Positions 33,392 to 43,037 of a stretch of DNA of 64,000 nucleotides are shown piece by piece (position 1 is the stretch's first letter; each line of letters starts with the position of its first letter). The position numbers and the translations under genes were made by a program. Source of the stretch: Gordonia sp. KTR9 (lineage in GTDB: Bacteria > Actinomycetota > Actinomycetes > Mycobacteriales > Mycobacteriaceae); contig NC_018583.1 in assembly GCF_000143885.2 (NCBI RefSeq), positions 62,001 to 126,000 of the forward strand, written 5' to 3'. Under the pieces are notes generated by a model that saw only the letters and a list, made by a program, of their open reading frames with translations, was not told where the DNA came from and searched no databases.

Positions 33392-34587
33392 GTACTGATC
33401 GGGTCGTGATCGTCGGCGCAAGCCACGCGGGCGCACAGCTGGCGGCCAATTTGCGCAAGGAGAAGTGGGCTGGGGCCATCCTGCTGATCGGCGACGAGGG
33501 CCGCCTGCCGTATCAGCGGCCGCCGCTGTCCAAGGCATACCTGGCTGGCGATTGCCATCTCGACGATGTCGCGATTCGGAGCCGCCAGTTCTACGACAAG
33601 CAACGGATCGAGCTCGTCGACGGGACCGTGACCTCGATCGACCGTGCCGAACGAACCGTCACTCTTGGCAACAACGACGCGGTGTCCTACTCGAAGTTGG
33701 CCCTGTGCACCGGCGCTCGAGCTCGCGCACTGCCGGTCCCCGGCGCCGACCTGCCGGGCGTGCACTATCTGCGCACCGCCACCGATGTCGAGGCCATCCG
33801 CGCCGCCGCGGTCCCGGGTTCGCGGGTCGTCATTGTCGGCGGCGGGTACATCGGCCTGGAGACAGCGGCCTCGCTTCGAACCCTGGGTGTCGAGGTCACC
33901 GTCCTGGAGGCGGCAGGACGCGTACTCGAACGTGTCACGGCGCCCGTCGTGTCGGAATTCTTCGATCGAATTCACCGCGAGAAGGGTGTCGAGGTACGGA
34001 CCGACGCAATGGTCGAAGGGTTCCGCGGCGACGAACGAGTCGACGGCGTTGTCCTGTCCGGGGGGGAGACGCTGGCCGCTGACCTGGTCATCGTCGGCGT
34101 CGGCGTCATTCCGAACACGGAGCTCGCAGCAGCTGCGGGCATCGACGTCGAAAACGGCATCCTCGTCGACGACCGCGCTCGTACCAGCGATCCTGACATC
34201 GTCGCAGCCGGCGACTGCGCCAACCACCGAATCGAGCGGTACGGGCGACGTGTTCGTCTCGAGTGCGTGTCCGCAACAACCGAGCACGCCAAGATCGCGG
34301 CGGCCACAATCTGCGACAACACAACCGGTCGCGCCGCACTGCCATGGTTCTGGTCCGACCAATACGACCTCAAACTCCAGATCGCCGGGCTCAACACCGG
34401 ATACGACGAGGTGCTGGTCAGCGGCAACCCCGCCCATGGCCGCGACTTCACCTGCTACTACTTAACCGCCGGAGAACTGATTGCAGCTGACTGCGTCAAC
34501 AGACCCGCTGACTTCGTGACCGCCAAGCGCGCCATTGCACAACGAGCGCCGATCGTCAGGTCCGAATTGATCGGAGCGGCCCCATGA
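33388..34587 (+). CDS. FAD-dependent ferredoxin reductase of the CYP153 system
   Basis: A 399-residue putidaredoxin/rubredoxin reductase-type flavoprotein starting with GTG overlapping the CYP153 stop. The FAD dinucleotide fold is VVIVGASHAGAQLAANL, with LPYQRPPLSKAYL following. The NADH fold is VVIVGGGYIGLETAASL. The second FAD motif is DPDIVAAGDCANH. It passes electrons from NAD(P)H to the ferredoxin. Its TGA overlaps the ATG of the next gene (ATGA), so the two downstream genes belong to the same transcript. Confidence 0.93.
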   Translation: MSTDRVVIVGASHAGAQLAANLRKEKWAGAILLIGDEGRLPYQRPPLSKAYLAGDCHLDDVAIRSRQFYDKQRIELVDGTVTSIDRAERTVTLGNNDAVSYSKLALCTGARARALPVPGADLPGVHYLRTATDVEAIRAAAVPGSRVVIVGGGYIGLETAASLRTLGVEVTVLEAAGRVLERVTAPVVSEFFDRIHREKGVEVRTDAMVEGFRGDERVDGVVLSGGETLAADLVIVGVGVIPNTELAAAAGIDVENGILVDDRARTSDPDIVAAGDCANHRIERYGRRVRLECVSATTEHAKIAAATICDNTTGRAALPWFWSDQYDLKLQIAGLNTGYDEVLVSGNPAHGRDFTCYYLTAGELIAADCVNRPADFVTAKRAIAQRAPIVRSELIGAAP

Positions 34588-35255
34588 CCACATCACCGAC
34601 AAATGCGGTCAGCCCGGCGGCGCTGACGGGTTCACGCTTCCTCGACATCGAGCACGCCACCGTCGCAACCTTCACACGCGAAGCCGTCGGCAACGCGACC
34701 ACCGACAAAGACAAAGCCGGCCGCCTGTTCACCGCGGTGCGCGACGCCATCCGCTACGACCCGTACACCGTCTCCAACGACCCAGAGCACTACCGGGCCA
34801 GCCATGTAATCGAATCCGGGCGTGGATACTGCGTCCCCAAGGCCGTCGTGCTTACCGCCGCATTCCGCGCCGCCGGGATCCCAGCGCGGCTAGGCTTCGC
34901 CGACGTCCGTAATCACCTCCAAACGGGCGCCCTACGTGAGCTGATGGGAACCGACGTCTTCGTCTATCACGGGTACAGCCACGTCTACATAGACGGACGG
35001 TGGCTCAAGGCGACACCCGCGTTCAACTCGGAACTGTGCGCGCGGTTCGGAGTCGCCCCGATCGACTTCACCGGCGACAGCGACGCGTTGCTCCACGCTC
35101 ACTCCGCGGACGGCTCAACACACATGGAGTACGTCCGCGAAAGAGGTGTGTACAACGACCTGCCTCTCGACAACATCCTGGTGGCTCTCAAAGAGGCCTA
35201 TGGCCCTCTTATACTCACGCAGCGTGCGACGTCACTAGATGCATTCCACGCCTAA
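34584..35255 (+). CDS. transglutaminase-like cysteine protease-fold protein
   Basis: A 223-residue protein overlapping the reductase gene by ATGA. The transglutaminase-like core has the nucleophile in ESGRGYCVPKAVVLTAAFRA, followed by GIPARLGFADVRNH, the catalytic His in YHGYSHVYIDGRWLKATPAF and an Asn where the third residue is expected. These enzymes cleave or form amide or thioester bonds. Its coupling to a CYP153 operon is unusual. The following BtrH-like gene suggests that the pair modifies or releases an acyl or peptidyl product. A truncated paralogue of this gene lies at 36513-36683. Confidence 0.78.
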   Translation: MTTSPTNAVSPAALTGSRFLDIEHATVATFTREAVGNATTDKDKAGRLFTAVRDAIRYDPYTVSNDPEHYRASHVIESGRGYCVPKAVVLTAAFRAAGIPARLGFADVRNHLQTGALRELMGTDVFVYHGYSHVYIDGRWLKATPAFNSELCARFGVAPIDFTGDSDALLHAHSADGSTHMEYVRERGVYNDLPLDNILVALKEAYGPLILTQRATSLDAFHA

Positions 35256-35321
35256 CCCGGTCTGCCTCAGTCGTCGGCCCGGCAATCGACAATTTTCGTA
35301 CCGCCTCAACACAGGAGGATC

Positions 35322-36380
35322 GTGTCAGTGTCCGGCCCCTCGATGATCGACCCCTACCCGCACCGAATGGGTGGCCACTGTGGGTCCGGTGCGATGCGAG
35401 ACCTCATGGAGTGGACCGGGCTCGGTTACGACGGCCCACCCGACGAGGGCCTCGTCTTTGCCCTCGGCGGAGCCCTCTCCCTCACCTACATTCGATCAAA
35501 AGCGCTGATGCCACCCGTGTACTTAGTCGGACGAGGACCTGATTTTGAGATCGACCTCCCCCGCCGTCTGGGCGGCACCGTCGAGGTGCTTGCCACAGAC
35601 GACCCGGCCGAGGGTTGGGAGAACCTTCGTGGCGAGATCGATCAGGGACGCCCTGCACTGGTCTGGGCGGAGATCGCAGAACTCCCCTACCTGCGGGTCC
35701 AGTTGCGCATGAGCCGCCACGACATCGTTGTAGTCGGCTACGACGAGACGCAAGGCGTCGCGTACATCGCCGACAACGATCGCGAAGACCTTCAACGCGT
35801 CCCACTGGACGCACTCGCACGCGCGCGCCGCTCGACCTCCTTCCCGGAGCCAACCCGACACACGCTGTTTCGTATCAATTGGCCACAGACGCCACCTTCG
35901 ATTCTCGAGGTGGCCGCACAGGCATTCGCACAATCCGCAGCGAGCCTGAGCACCCCAGGCGCATCGACGATCGCCGGGCCCGCAGAACACGGGTCACACG
36001 GCCTCGACGCTGCCAGCGCGCTCGCATCCGACGTCTGCAGCTGGGGAGCCCTGTCGACCGACGACCTCGAGATGCATTTATTCAGCCTCGGCGCCTTCAT
36101 CGAGAAAGCGGGGACCGGCGGCGGCCTGTTCCGCCGACTGCTGGCACAGGGCTGCGACGAAATCGCGCGCCTCACCGGCGATCACGCCACCGCCATCCTT
36201 GCAGCCAACGCCCACCATGCGGCGACATCCTGGACTGCAGTCGCACGCGCAGCAGTACAGAAGGATCACGCCTCATCCGAGCGGCTCCGATCCGTCACAA
36301 CCCTCGCGGCGGCTCTACCCGAGGCGGAAACGACCCTGGAGGCGTCACTACGAAAGGCCGCAGCATCCTTGTCAGGCTAA
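35322..36380 (+). CDS. BtrH-N / DUF4872-type protein (acyltransferase-like cysteine peptidase fold)
   Basis: The GTG start at 35322 follows AGGAGGATC. The product is 352 residues. The N-terminal half has the butirosin-BtrH pattern: a His-Cys pair in GGHCGSGAMRDLMEW, then EGLVFALGGALSLTYI and a second His in SRHDIVVVGYDETQG. In butirosin biosynthesis BtrH transfers an acyl chain from a carrier protein. The C-terminal half (DUF4872 region) is helical. It is the last gene of the operon. A role in transferring a hydroxylated or oxidised acyl group is inference from the family and the CYP153 context. Confidence 0.75.
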   Translation: MSVSGPSMIDPYPHRMGGHCGSGAMRDLMEWTGLGYDGPPDEGLVFALGGALSLTYIRSKALMPPVYLVGRGPDFEIDLPRRLGGTVEVLATDDPAEGWENLRGEIDQGRPALVWAEIAELPYLRVQLRMSRHDIVVVGYDETQGVAYIADNDREDLQRVPLDALARARRSTSFPEPTRHTLFRINWPQTPPSILEVAAQAFAQSAASLSTPGASTIAGPAEHGSHGLDAASALASDVCSWGALSTDDLEMHLFSLGAFIEKAGTGGGLFRRLLAQGCDEIARLTGDHATAILAANAHHAATSWTAVARAAVQKDHASSERLRSVTTLAAALPEAETTLEASLRKAAASLSG

Positions 36381-36512
36381 CCGGCCTGTCGCGGCAAGTC
36401 CGCGAGGAGGACGCTAAGCAGGGCCGCCGCGTTCACACAAACGCACGCAGGAGCATTACCATCAGCAGGACGCCGGTTCCCGCTGACCCGGGTCCTGTGA
36501 CATCGACAGGAG

Positions 36513-36683
36513 GCAACCGGGAAGCCTGCAGTTCTTCTCGCAGCGTCACGTATCCTGGCCTTCGACCACGCCACCGTGCAGGCGTCCACCCGTGATGCTA
36601 CCGGCGACGCGGACAACGATCGAGACATGGCGCGGAGCCACTTTGCCGCGGTGCGAAACCAGATCCGCTACGACCCCTACACA
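36513..36683 (+). pseudogene. N-terminal remnant of a second transglutaminase-like gene
   Basis: The frame reads ASRILAFDHATVQASTRDAT … AAVRNQIRYDPYT and parallels the intact protein at 34584 (SRFLDIEHATVATFTREAVG … TAVRDAIRYDPYT). It is cut off exactly after DPYT, where IS110 transposase sequence begins. Only about 57 codons survive, without the catalytic Cys. It indicates that a second copy of this gene once followed the BtrH-like gene. Confidence 0.75.
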
Positions 36684-37028
36684 GCAGCCCGCATCCTCCT
36701 CGAAGTCGGCGACGGTTCAGCATTCGCCACCGCAGGCCACCTGGCCGCCTACGCCGGCATCGCACCAGTCACCCACCGATCCGGCACCTCCATCCGTGGC
36801 GAGCACCCCGCCCGATTCGGAAACCGCAAACTCAAACGAGCCTTCTTCCTCTCCGCGTTCGCCGCACTGCACGACCCCACCAGCCGCGCCTACTACGACC
36901 GCAAACGCGCCGAAGGAAAGAAACACAACGCCGCCCTCATCTGCCTGGCACGCCGACGATGCGACGTCCTCTACGCGATGCTCAAGCACAGCGAGCCCTA
37001 CCGAACCCCAATCGCTTCAGCTGCTTGA
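36684..37028 (+). pseudogene. IS110-family transposase, C-terminal fragment
   Basis: About 114 codons of the Transposase_20 (IS116/IS110/IS902) domain: AGHLAAYAGIAPVTHRSGTS, then RFGNRKLKRAFFLSAFAAL and SRAYYDRKRAEGKKHNAAL. The N-terminal DEDD catalytic half is missing, and the fragment is fused in frame to the transglutaminase remnant. An ATG at 36576 would yield the chimeric product, which would have no transposase activity. Confidence 0.8.
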
Positions 37029-37117
37029 CAAACCCATAGGGACACCCCCCGTTCTGGACGACCCCCACCCAGCGTCTCACGCACGCTCACCACGAGCTCG
37101 GCGGGAATCGGGCCCCG

Positions 37118-37993
37118 ACGGGTCTGTCCGATATTCGGTGTAAGCGGCGGTTTTCCGATTGCTCGGCGGGTCAGCGTTCTTCGGCTGCGGGCATACGATC
37201 GGCGAACGTGATGGCCGGGGCGTTGAGCGCTGGCTTCCAGCGTACGGCCCACTTCGTCTGACCGGTACCCTTCGGGTCCAGCGACCGGGTGACCAGGTAG
37301 AGCGTTTTGAGTGCGGACTGCTCGTTCGGGAAGTGTCCTCGAGCGCGCACCGCACGCCGGTAGCGGGCGTTGAGACTTTCGATCGCGTTGGTGGAGCACA
37401 ACACTCGCCGTATCTCGACGTCGTAGTCAAGGAACGGGATGAACTCCTCCCACGCGCTCTCCCACAGGGTCACGATCGCCGGGTACGGCGTGCCCCATTT
37501 CTCGGCGAATTCCTCCCACCGCGCCCGGGCGTCAGCGGCGGTCGGCGCGGTGTAGATCGGTTTGAGATCGGCGCTGATCGTGTCCCAATACTTGCGGGAG
37601 GCGTACTTGAAGGTGTTGCGGATCAGATGGATGATGCACGTCTGTACCGTGGCCAACGGGAACGCGGCAGATACACTGTCGGGCAACCCTTTCAATCCGT
37701 CACACACAACGAAGAAGATGTCGCGGACACCCCTGTTCTTGAGGTCGGTGAGCACCGCCAGCCAGAACCTGGCCGACTCGCCGTCGCCGTCGCCGGCCCA
37801 CATGCCGAGGATGTCTTTGTGCCCGTCGAGATCCACCCCGATCGCGGCGTAGATGGGCCGGTTACGCACCTGCCCATCCCGGATCTTGACCATGATCGCG
37901 TCGATGAACACCGCCGCGTACACTTTCTCCAGCGGGCGTGCCCACCACGACACCATCTCTTCGATGACCCGATCCGTGATTCGGGAGACGGTG
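37118..37993 (-). mobile_element. IS256-family element, C-terminal half of a split copy
   Basis: The minus strand encodes the transposase from TVSRITDRVIEEMVSWWARP to the stop at 37171, including VFIDAIMVKIRD and STNAIESLNARYR. The element end reads GGGTCTGTCCGATATTCGGT on the plus strand from 37118. The 5' boundary is the IS3 end at 37994. The missing N-terminal part is at 53723-54290 plus 56494-56519: the codons AAA GAC AC before the IS3 at 56520 and CACCGTCTCCCG here join seamlessly, with CAC as the 3-bp duplication. Confidence 0.85.
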
Positions 37994-38023
37994 TGAATCG
38001 CCCCGGGTTTGCTGGAGGCTCGG

Positions 38024-38975
38024 TTAGTTGGTTCCAGCGTTTGCGGGGACCGGGTTCTCACGGTAGCTGGTGACGGTGTGGGTCGACCAGTAGGCGCTCT
38101 CGTACTCGACGGGTGGGACGTGTCCGATCTCGCCGTGCAGGCGGCGGTGGTTGAACCATTCGACGTACTCAGCGACGGCGATCTCGACCTCGCCCACACC
38201 TGCCCAGCCGCCTCGCGGGGTTACGGATGCATTCGGCTTTGAACAGCGAGTTGAACGCCTCAGCCATCGCGTTGTCGTATGAATCCCCTTTGGAGCCAAC
38301 AGATGTCACCGCTTCGGCTTCGGCCAGTCGTTCGGTGTAGCGGATGGCTCGGTATTGCACTCCGCGGTCGGAGTGGTGGATCAGCCCGGCCACGTCGTGG
38401 CCGGCACGCGACCGTGCCCACAATCCCATGTTCAGGGCGTCGAGGGCGAGGTCGGTGTGCATGGTGGTCGAGACCTGCCAGCCGACGACCATCCGCGAGA
38501 ACACGTCCAGGACGAACGCCGCGTACACCCAGCCCGAGTGGGTGCGGATGTAGGTCAGGTCCGCCACCCACAACGCGTTCGGTGCCGCCGCGGTGAACTG
38601 ACGGTTGACCCGGTCAGCCGGCCGGGGTGTTTCAGCTCCCTCGCTGCGCGTGGTCTTGCGTGTCTTGAGTCTCGCTATCCCTTGCAGCCCGTCGGCTTTC
38701 ATCAATCGCTCGACGGTGCAGCGGGCAGCACTATGGCCCTGTCTGCGCAATTGGGCATGCACCTTGCGGGCACCGTAGACGCCGAGGTTGTCGGCATGCA
38801 CCGCGCGGACCTGGGTAAGGAGCTCCCGGTCACGCACCACACGAGGCGCCTCGGTCTTCTGGGGGCTCAGGTGGGCTCGTACCGTGGACGGAGCGATCTG
38901 GGCGGACGTATCGCGCAATGCCGCACAGATCGGATCGACTCCGTGTTCATCGCGGTGAGCCGCGACGAACTCCAC
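38024..38975 (-). pseudogene. IS3-family orfB, copy 2, inactivated by an 11-bp deletion
   Basis: It matches copy 1 up to the catalytic Glu region (AFNSLFKAECIRNP). It then lacks the 11 bases GTGATGCGCCC, so the frame shifts and ends in ARRLGRCGRGRDRRR. The remaining FNHRRLHGEIG region lies in another frame. The DDE residues are before the lesion but the C-terminal tail is lost, so it is probably inactive. Confidence 0.85.
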
Positions 38976-38977
38976 GA

Positions 38978-39295
38978 TCAGCGCTGTGGGCGGTCGATCT
39001 CCGCCGCAAAGAAAGCCGAAGCCTGCTTCAAGATCGTGTTCGCTCGCCGCAGTTCACGGTTCTCCCGCTCCAACGCCGCGATGCGGTCAGCGTCCTCACT
39101 CGTGGTGCCCGGGCGGACCCCGCCGTCGATCTCGGCCTGACGAACCCAATTGCGCAACGCCTCGGGATGGACTCCGAGCTGATCGGCGATCCGCTTGATC
39201 GCACCTCTCGACGAATCGGGATCTCGTCGCGCTTCACATGCCATCCGGGTGGCCCGGTCCTTGAGTTCCTCACTGTACTTGCGTGGTGCTGCCAT
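38978..39295 (-). CDS. IS3-family transposase OrfA, copy 2
   Basis: The same 105-residue protein as in copy 1: HTH_Tnp_1 start AAPRKYSEELKDRATRM and zipper RIAALERENRELRRANTILK, with no differences in translation. It is intact although its orfB partner is frameshifted. OrfA alone can repress or bind the IS ends, so this copy might act as a regulator of the active copies. Confidence 0.85.
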   Translation of the reverse strand: MAAPRKYSEELKDRATRMACEARRDPDSSRGAIKRIADQLGVHPEALRNWVRQAEIDGGVRPGTTSEDADRIAALERENRELRRANTILKQASAFFAAEIDRPQR

Positions 39296-39534
39296 GCTCT
39301 CCATCCTTCACAGGTTCGAGAGCCTCCGACAGACCCGGGGCGGTTCAACCACCAGCCAGCCGCGTACCAAGGTCAGTGCAGCTAGCGTTTGAATTAGGAC
39401 GCAACTCATCTATCACGGGCGACGGTGCTGCGTCATGCTTATGCCCCTCCTACCTGTTGACGGAATGGTCGGGATATTCAGCGACCGACGCTTGTCAGAT
39501 CCCCATGGGTCCGTCCGCGTGACTTTTGCGATGG

Positions 39535-42500
39535 TCAAGGGGCGAGCCGGAAACGGTCGATGTCACCCGGCCACCAGCTCGCAGTGCCCAGCAGCACCGC
39601 TAGCGCCGGGACTACTAAGGTCCGCACCAGGAACGTGTCGAGCAGCAAACCGACACCGATGATGAACCCGATTTGCACCATCACATCGATGGACCCGACC
39701 ATCAGCCCAAACATGCTGGCCGCGAATATCAACCCAGCCGAGGTGATGACCGACCCGGTGTAAGCGACGGTACGCATTACGCCGACCCGCACGCTCCACC
39801 TCGTTTCCTCTCTCAGCCGTGACACCAGCAGCATGTTGTAGTCGGCGCCCACCGCCACCAAGACAATGAACGACACCAGTGGCACGGGCCAGGCGATCCC
39901 GGCACCGAGGATGTGTTGAAGTACGAGCACACCAATACCGAGAGCCGCCATGTAGTTCAAGACGACGGTTGCAAGGAGATAGACAGGTGCAACGACGGCC
40001 CGCAACAGCAGCATCAGGATCAGACCCACGATGAGAAGGGTGGCTATGCCGAGCAGTTTGAAATCGTACGACAACAGTCGCTGGACGTCGGCATTGATCG
40101 CAGGAAAGCCCGCAACAGAAGCACGTCCGCCCTCCAGAGTGGTGTTCGGCATCGCGTTCTCGGCGACGCTGGACAGCTCGTTCGCCAGCGTCATTGCATC
40201 GGCAGAGTATGGGTCGTAGGCGGTCTGTACCGCATAGCGCACGGTTTTCCCGTCGGACGAGATGAACTGTCGAGCGACCTGACTGAACTGCTGGTCCTTG
40301 AACGCATCCGCGGGGAGATAGAAGCCGGTTGCCGAGTCAGAATCGCCGACCTCCCGTGCGGGAGCCCGAAGCTGTGCGGCGACCTGTGCCAGTCCACTGA
40401 GTAGCTGAAGGTTGCTGTCCACCAGAGCACCGACTCCGTTCGACAACTGACGCGCGCCGTCGGCAAGTGCGCCGACGCCGGATTCGAGTTGCGAGAGCCT
40501 GTTCCCGAGGTCCTGTCCGCCGATGGCTTGTAGTGCAGAATCCAGCGTTTGAAGAGAACGCTGCAGCTGTGCAATGTTGGTCGAGCCTGGCGCACTCACG
40601 CGGCCGAGCTGCGCGGCAAAGTCAGCCACCCTCCCAAGCGACTGATCATCCGCGAGTGCCCGGATGTCGGCCATTTGCGCGCGCAGTGCCGAGCACTGCG
40701 CGATCTGCTGGCACCACGGATTGTCTAACGCGGACAACGCCGGCGCGACCGCATCTGCCGCAGACTGGGCCCGACGTGCGAGTTGAGACAGCTCGGGCGC
40801 TTGCTTGGAAAACTGTCTAAGCCTTGGGGCAGCGTTCGCCAGTTGGTTCACAAGCGGCCGATACTCGTCGAGCTGCGGGCCAAATGACGACACCTCGTCG
40901 AGCAACCCCGACAGCGGAGCGAGGTTGGAGGATATCTGGTCTTCTAACAGTGCCAGGCCTCCGGCGAGCTGCTCTGACCCCGTCTTCAGGACGGCCAGAT
41001 CACCCTTGCGGGCCTGTCCATCACCGGTCTCCTCGGTGATCTTGGTACCGATCTGATCATTCTGCCAAGATAATTGCGCCTGCTCTAGCTTCTCACCGGT
41101 CGGCCGCGTCACGCCAATGACCCTGGTCACGCCGGGAATCTGCGCGACGCGGGAGGCTAGCTGGTCGAGGTCGGCAAGGCCTTGAGCCGTGCGCATGTCG
41201 TTCTCGGACTCCACCACCAAGAATTCTGAGATGATGATGTCTTTCGGGAAGTGGCGGTTGAGAAGCGCGTATCCTTCGTTGCTCCCTGTGTCAGGTGGCT
41301 GCCCCTCGCGATCGTCGTAGGTGATCTGAATTGTTGCGGCGACCATGGCGAGGCCGATCAACACGACCACACTGATCGCGAGCAGAGGGACCGGCCGCCG
41401 GATAACCATGACTCCGACTCTTCTCCAGTAATCCCGCGTCAGGTCACGGCGGGGAAGGCCGGCGCCTTTCTTGGCAGCGAAAGAGAGTACGAGGGGCAGC
41501 AATGTCACCGTCGCCAAGAATGCGAAAGCTATGGCGATTGCGCAGGCCGGACCCAAAGTGTTAAACACACTGAGCTTGGCGAAGGCCATAGCCAGGAACG
41601 CTAGGGCCACAGTGCCCGCCGACGCTAGAACCACGCGGCCGATAGTTGCATTCGCGTGGGCGATAGCGACATCAGGAGAGTAACCCGCTCGAATACCTTC
41701 ATGATAGCGGCTGATGAGGAACACCGAATAGTCAACTCCGGCACCAAAGATGATGACGGTCATGAACATTGACGTGAACTGGGATACCGGCATGCCCAGC
41801 TCGCCCAGTCCAGATAGAACTCCGCGACCCACAGCCAAGCTCATGCCCACGACAAGCAGCGGCATCAGCGCGGTGAAGACCGAACGATAGACGATCAGGA
41901 GGATCACGGCGATCAGCAGCACGGTGGCAACAGTGATCAGGACCAGATCCGACTCGCCCACGGCGAGTTGGTCGCTAAAGGTCGCGGGCGGGCCTGTCAC
42001 ACGGACTGTCGTCCCACTGTCACGAAAGATACTCTCAGCGATCTCACGCACCGCTGCGACCGCCTCCGCGGTATCGGGTCCCCCGAGTGTGCCGGCCACT
42101 CCCACGGGCAGATACCAGGCTTGCTTGTCTTTGCTGAGAGCCTGACTTGCGGTGAGGGGATCGCTCAGCAGGTCCCGGACAGCGATGACGTGCCTGTCGT
42201 CCGCCCGCAGGGTGTCGACAAGCACGTGATATCGATCGCGGGTGTTGTCGGACAGGCCTGCACTGTTCTCCATCACAACGAATACTGTGGTCTTGGCGCC
42301 GCGCTCGTCGAAAGATGCACCCATACGGTCCAAGGTCTGAAAAGACGGGACTCCGGCCGGGATCGGATCCACAGATTGTTCCCGTATCACTGACTCCAGT
42401 TGAGGAAAGAGAAGGCCTAAGCCGATGGCGGCGCCGAGCCAGACCAGCGTCACAATTCCCTTGCGGCGGAGGGTAAACCATGCAACCCGCTCAAGGGTCG

Positions 42501-42567
42501 GACTGTACTCGCCGAGTTTCTCGCCCCCTCTCGACGGGCGGGTTCGAATGGGAGACGAACTCACCAT
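39535..42567 (-). CDS. MmpL-family RND transporter, paralogue 1
   Basis: About 1010 residues from ATG 42567 (GAGAGGATATTG upstream); longer in-frame extensions lack protein character. MMPL organisation: a first helix (GIVTLVWLGAAIGLGLLFPQ), a periplasmic domain with SVDPIPAGVPSF, five or more helices with FGAGVDYSVFLISRYHEG (proton-relay Asp-Tyr pair), a second coiled-coil-rich periplasmic domain, and a second helix bundle with VAVGADYNMLLVSRLREE. Such proteins export lipids or siderophores using the proton gradient. It is co-oriented with DUF4873, and paralogue 2 lies at 50506-53547. Confidence 0.9.
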   Translation of the reverse strand: MVSSSPIRTRPSRGGEKLGEYSPTLERVAWFTLRRKGIVTLVWLGAAIGLGLLFPQLESVIREQSVDPIPAGVPSFQTLDRMGASFDERGAKTTVFVVMENSAGLSDNTRDRYHVLVDTLRADDRHVIAVRDLLSDPLTASQALSKDKQAWYLPVGVAGTLGGPDTAEAVAAVREIAESIFRDSGTTVRVTGPPATFSDQLAVGESDLVLITVATVLLIAVILLIVYRSVFTALMPLLVVGMSLAVGRGVLSGLGELGMPVSQFTSMFMTVIIFGAGVDYSVFLISRYHEGIRAGYSPDVAIAHANATIGRVVLASAGTVALAFLAMAFAKLSVFNTLGPACAIAIAFAFLATVTLLPLVLSFAAKKGAGLPRRDLTRDYWRRVGVMVIRRPVPLLAISVVVLIGLAMVAATIQITYDDREGQPPDTGSNEGYALLNRHFPKDIIISEFLVVESENDMRTAQGLADLDQLASRVAQIPGVTRVIGVTRPTGEKLEQAQLSWQNDQIGTKITEETGDGQARKGDLAVLKTGSEQLAGGLALLEDQISSNLAPLSGLLDEVSSFGPQLDEYRPLVNQLANAAPRLRQFSKQAPELSQLARRAQSAADAVAPALSALDNPWCQQIAQCSALRAQMADIRALADDQSLGRVADFAAQLGRVSAPGSTNIAQLQRSLQTLDSALQAIGGQDLGNRLSQLESGVGALADGARQLSNGVGALVDSNLQLLSGLAQVAAQLRAPAREVGDSDSATGFYLPADAFKDQQFSQVARQFISSDGKTVRYAVQTAYDPYSADAMTLANELSSVAENAMPNTTLEGGRASVAGFPAINADVQRLLSYDFKLLGIATLLIVGLILMLLLRAVVAPVYLLATVVLNYMAALGIGVLVLQHILGAGIAWPVPLVSFIVLVAVGADYNMLLVSRLREETRWSVRVGVMRTVAYTGSVITSAGLIFAASMFGLMVGSIDVMVQIGFIIGVGLLLDTFLVRTLVVPALAVLLGTASWWPGDIDRFRLAP

Positions 42568-42649
42568 GTGCAATATCCTCTCGACCTGAAGTGGGCGACC
42601 CAATCGTGCGGACCCGTTTCGCGAATGTCCGTGCGGCGGTGGATGGTTG

Positions 42650-42988
42650 TCACTTGTGGTGGTGCTCGACCATGTTCTCGACTTCCTCGAGAGTGGTGGG
42701 CAGGTGGTATGGCGGAGTGCTCTTGCCTGAGATGCGGTATCGGCCCCAGAAGTCGGGATCCCCGACGACACACTCCGCTCGGCCCTCGGGGGTCGTAAAT
42801 ACAGCGATCGCGCGGGCGCCTTTCAGGAGCCCGTCGAGCTCATCATTCTTCTGAATCCGGCCATACCAGGTGTACAGGCCGTTCAGCGGCTGGAAATAGC
42901 CTTTGATCTTCGCTTCGACATGGATCTCCGCCCCGCGGCACACCAGGGTTCCTTCGCCGGAGTAGTCGAGGTCATGGTCGTCAGACAT
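42650..42988 (-). CDS. DUF4873 protein
   Basis: A 112-residue beta-rich protein: DYSGEGTLVCRGAEIHVEAK, GYFQPLNGLYTWYGRIQ, and a cysteine in GRAECVVGDPDFWGRY. DUF4873 domains occur alone or fused to flavin monooxygenases in actinobacteria. Here the gene lies divergent to the diiron oxygenase and monooxygenase genes and just upstream of MmpL. It may be a small lipid-binding or accessory factor for that pathway. It shares the divergent promoter and operator at 43038. Confidence 0.75.
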   Translation of the reverse strand: MSDDHDLDYSGEGTLVCRGAEIHVEAKIKGYFQPLNGLYTWYGRIQKNDELDGLLKGARAIAVFTTPEGRAECVVGDPDFWGRYRISGKSTPPYHLPTTLEEVENMVEHHHK

Positions 42989-43037
42989 GCAGTCCTACCT
43001 TCTTCGCACTGAGCGTTGACAAATATCGCAGTTCGTG

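Larger units (their letters stand above)
37994..39347 (-). mobile_element. IS3-family element, copy 2 (inverted, 1354 bp)
   Basis: The same ends as copy 1 in opposite orientation: TGAATCGCCCCGGGTTTGCT starts at 37994 and CGGTTCA ends at 39347. It is 11 bases shorter than copy 1, exactly accounted for by a deletion in orfB. Its flanks (GTG on the left, ACC on the right) do not match. The left flank instead matches the GTG (CAC) beside copy 3, evidence for recombination between copies. Confidence 0.88.

Noticed and set aside
37171..38199. A 342-codon frame running from IS3 sequence into the IS256 transposase
   Set aside because: The first part is the reading of IS3 orfB tail sequence in the shifted frame, so it is a junction artefact and not a natural fusion gene.
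39535..42771. A 1078-codon version of MmpL paralogue 1
   Set aside because: The first 68 codons lack protein character, and a good ribosome site precedes ATG 42567.
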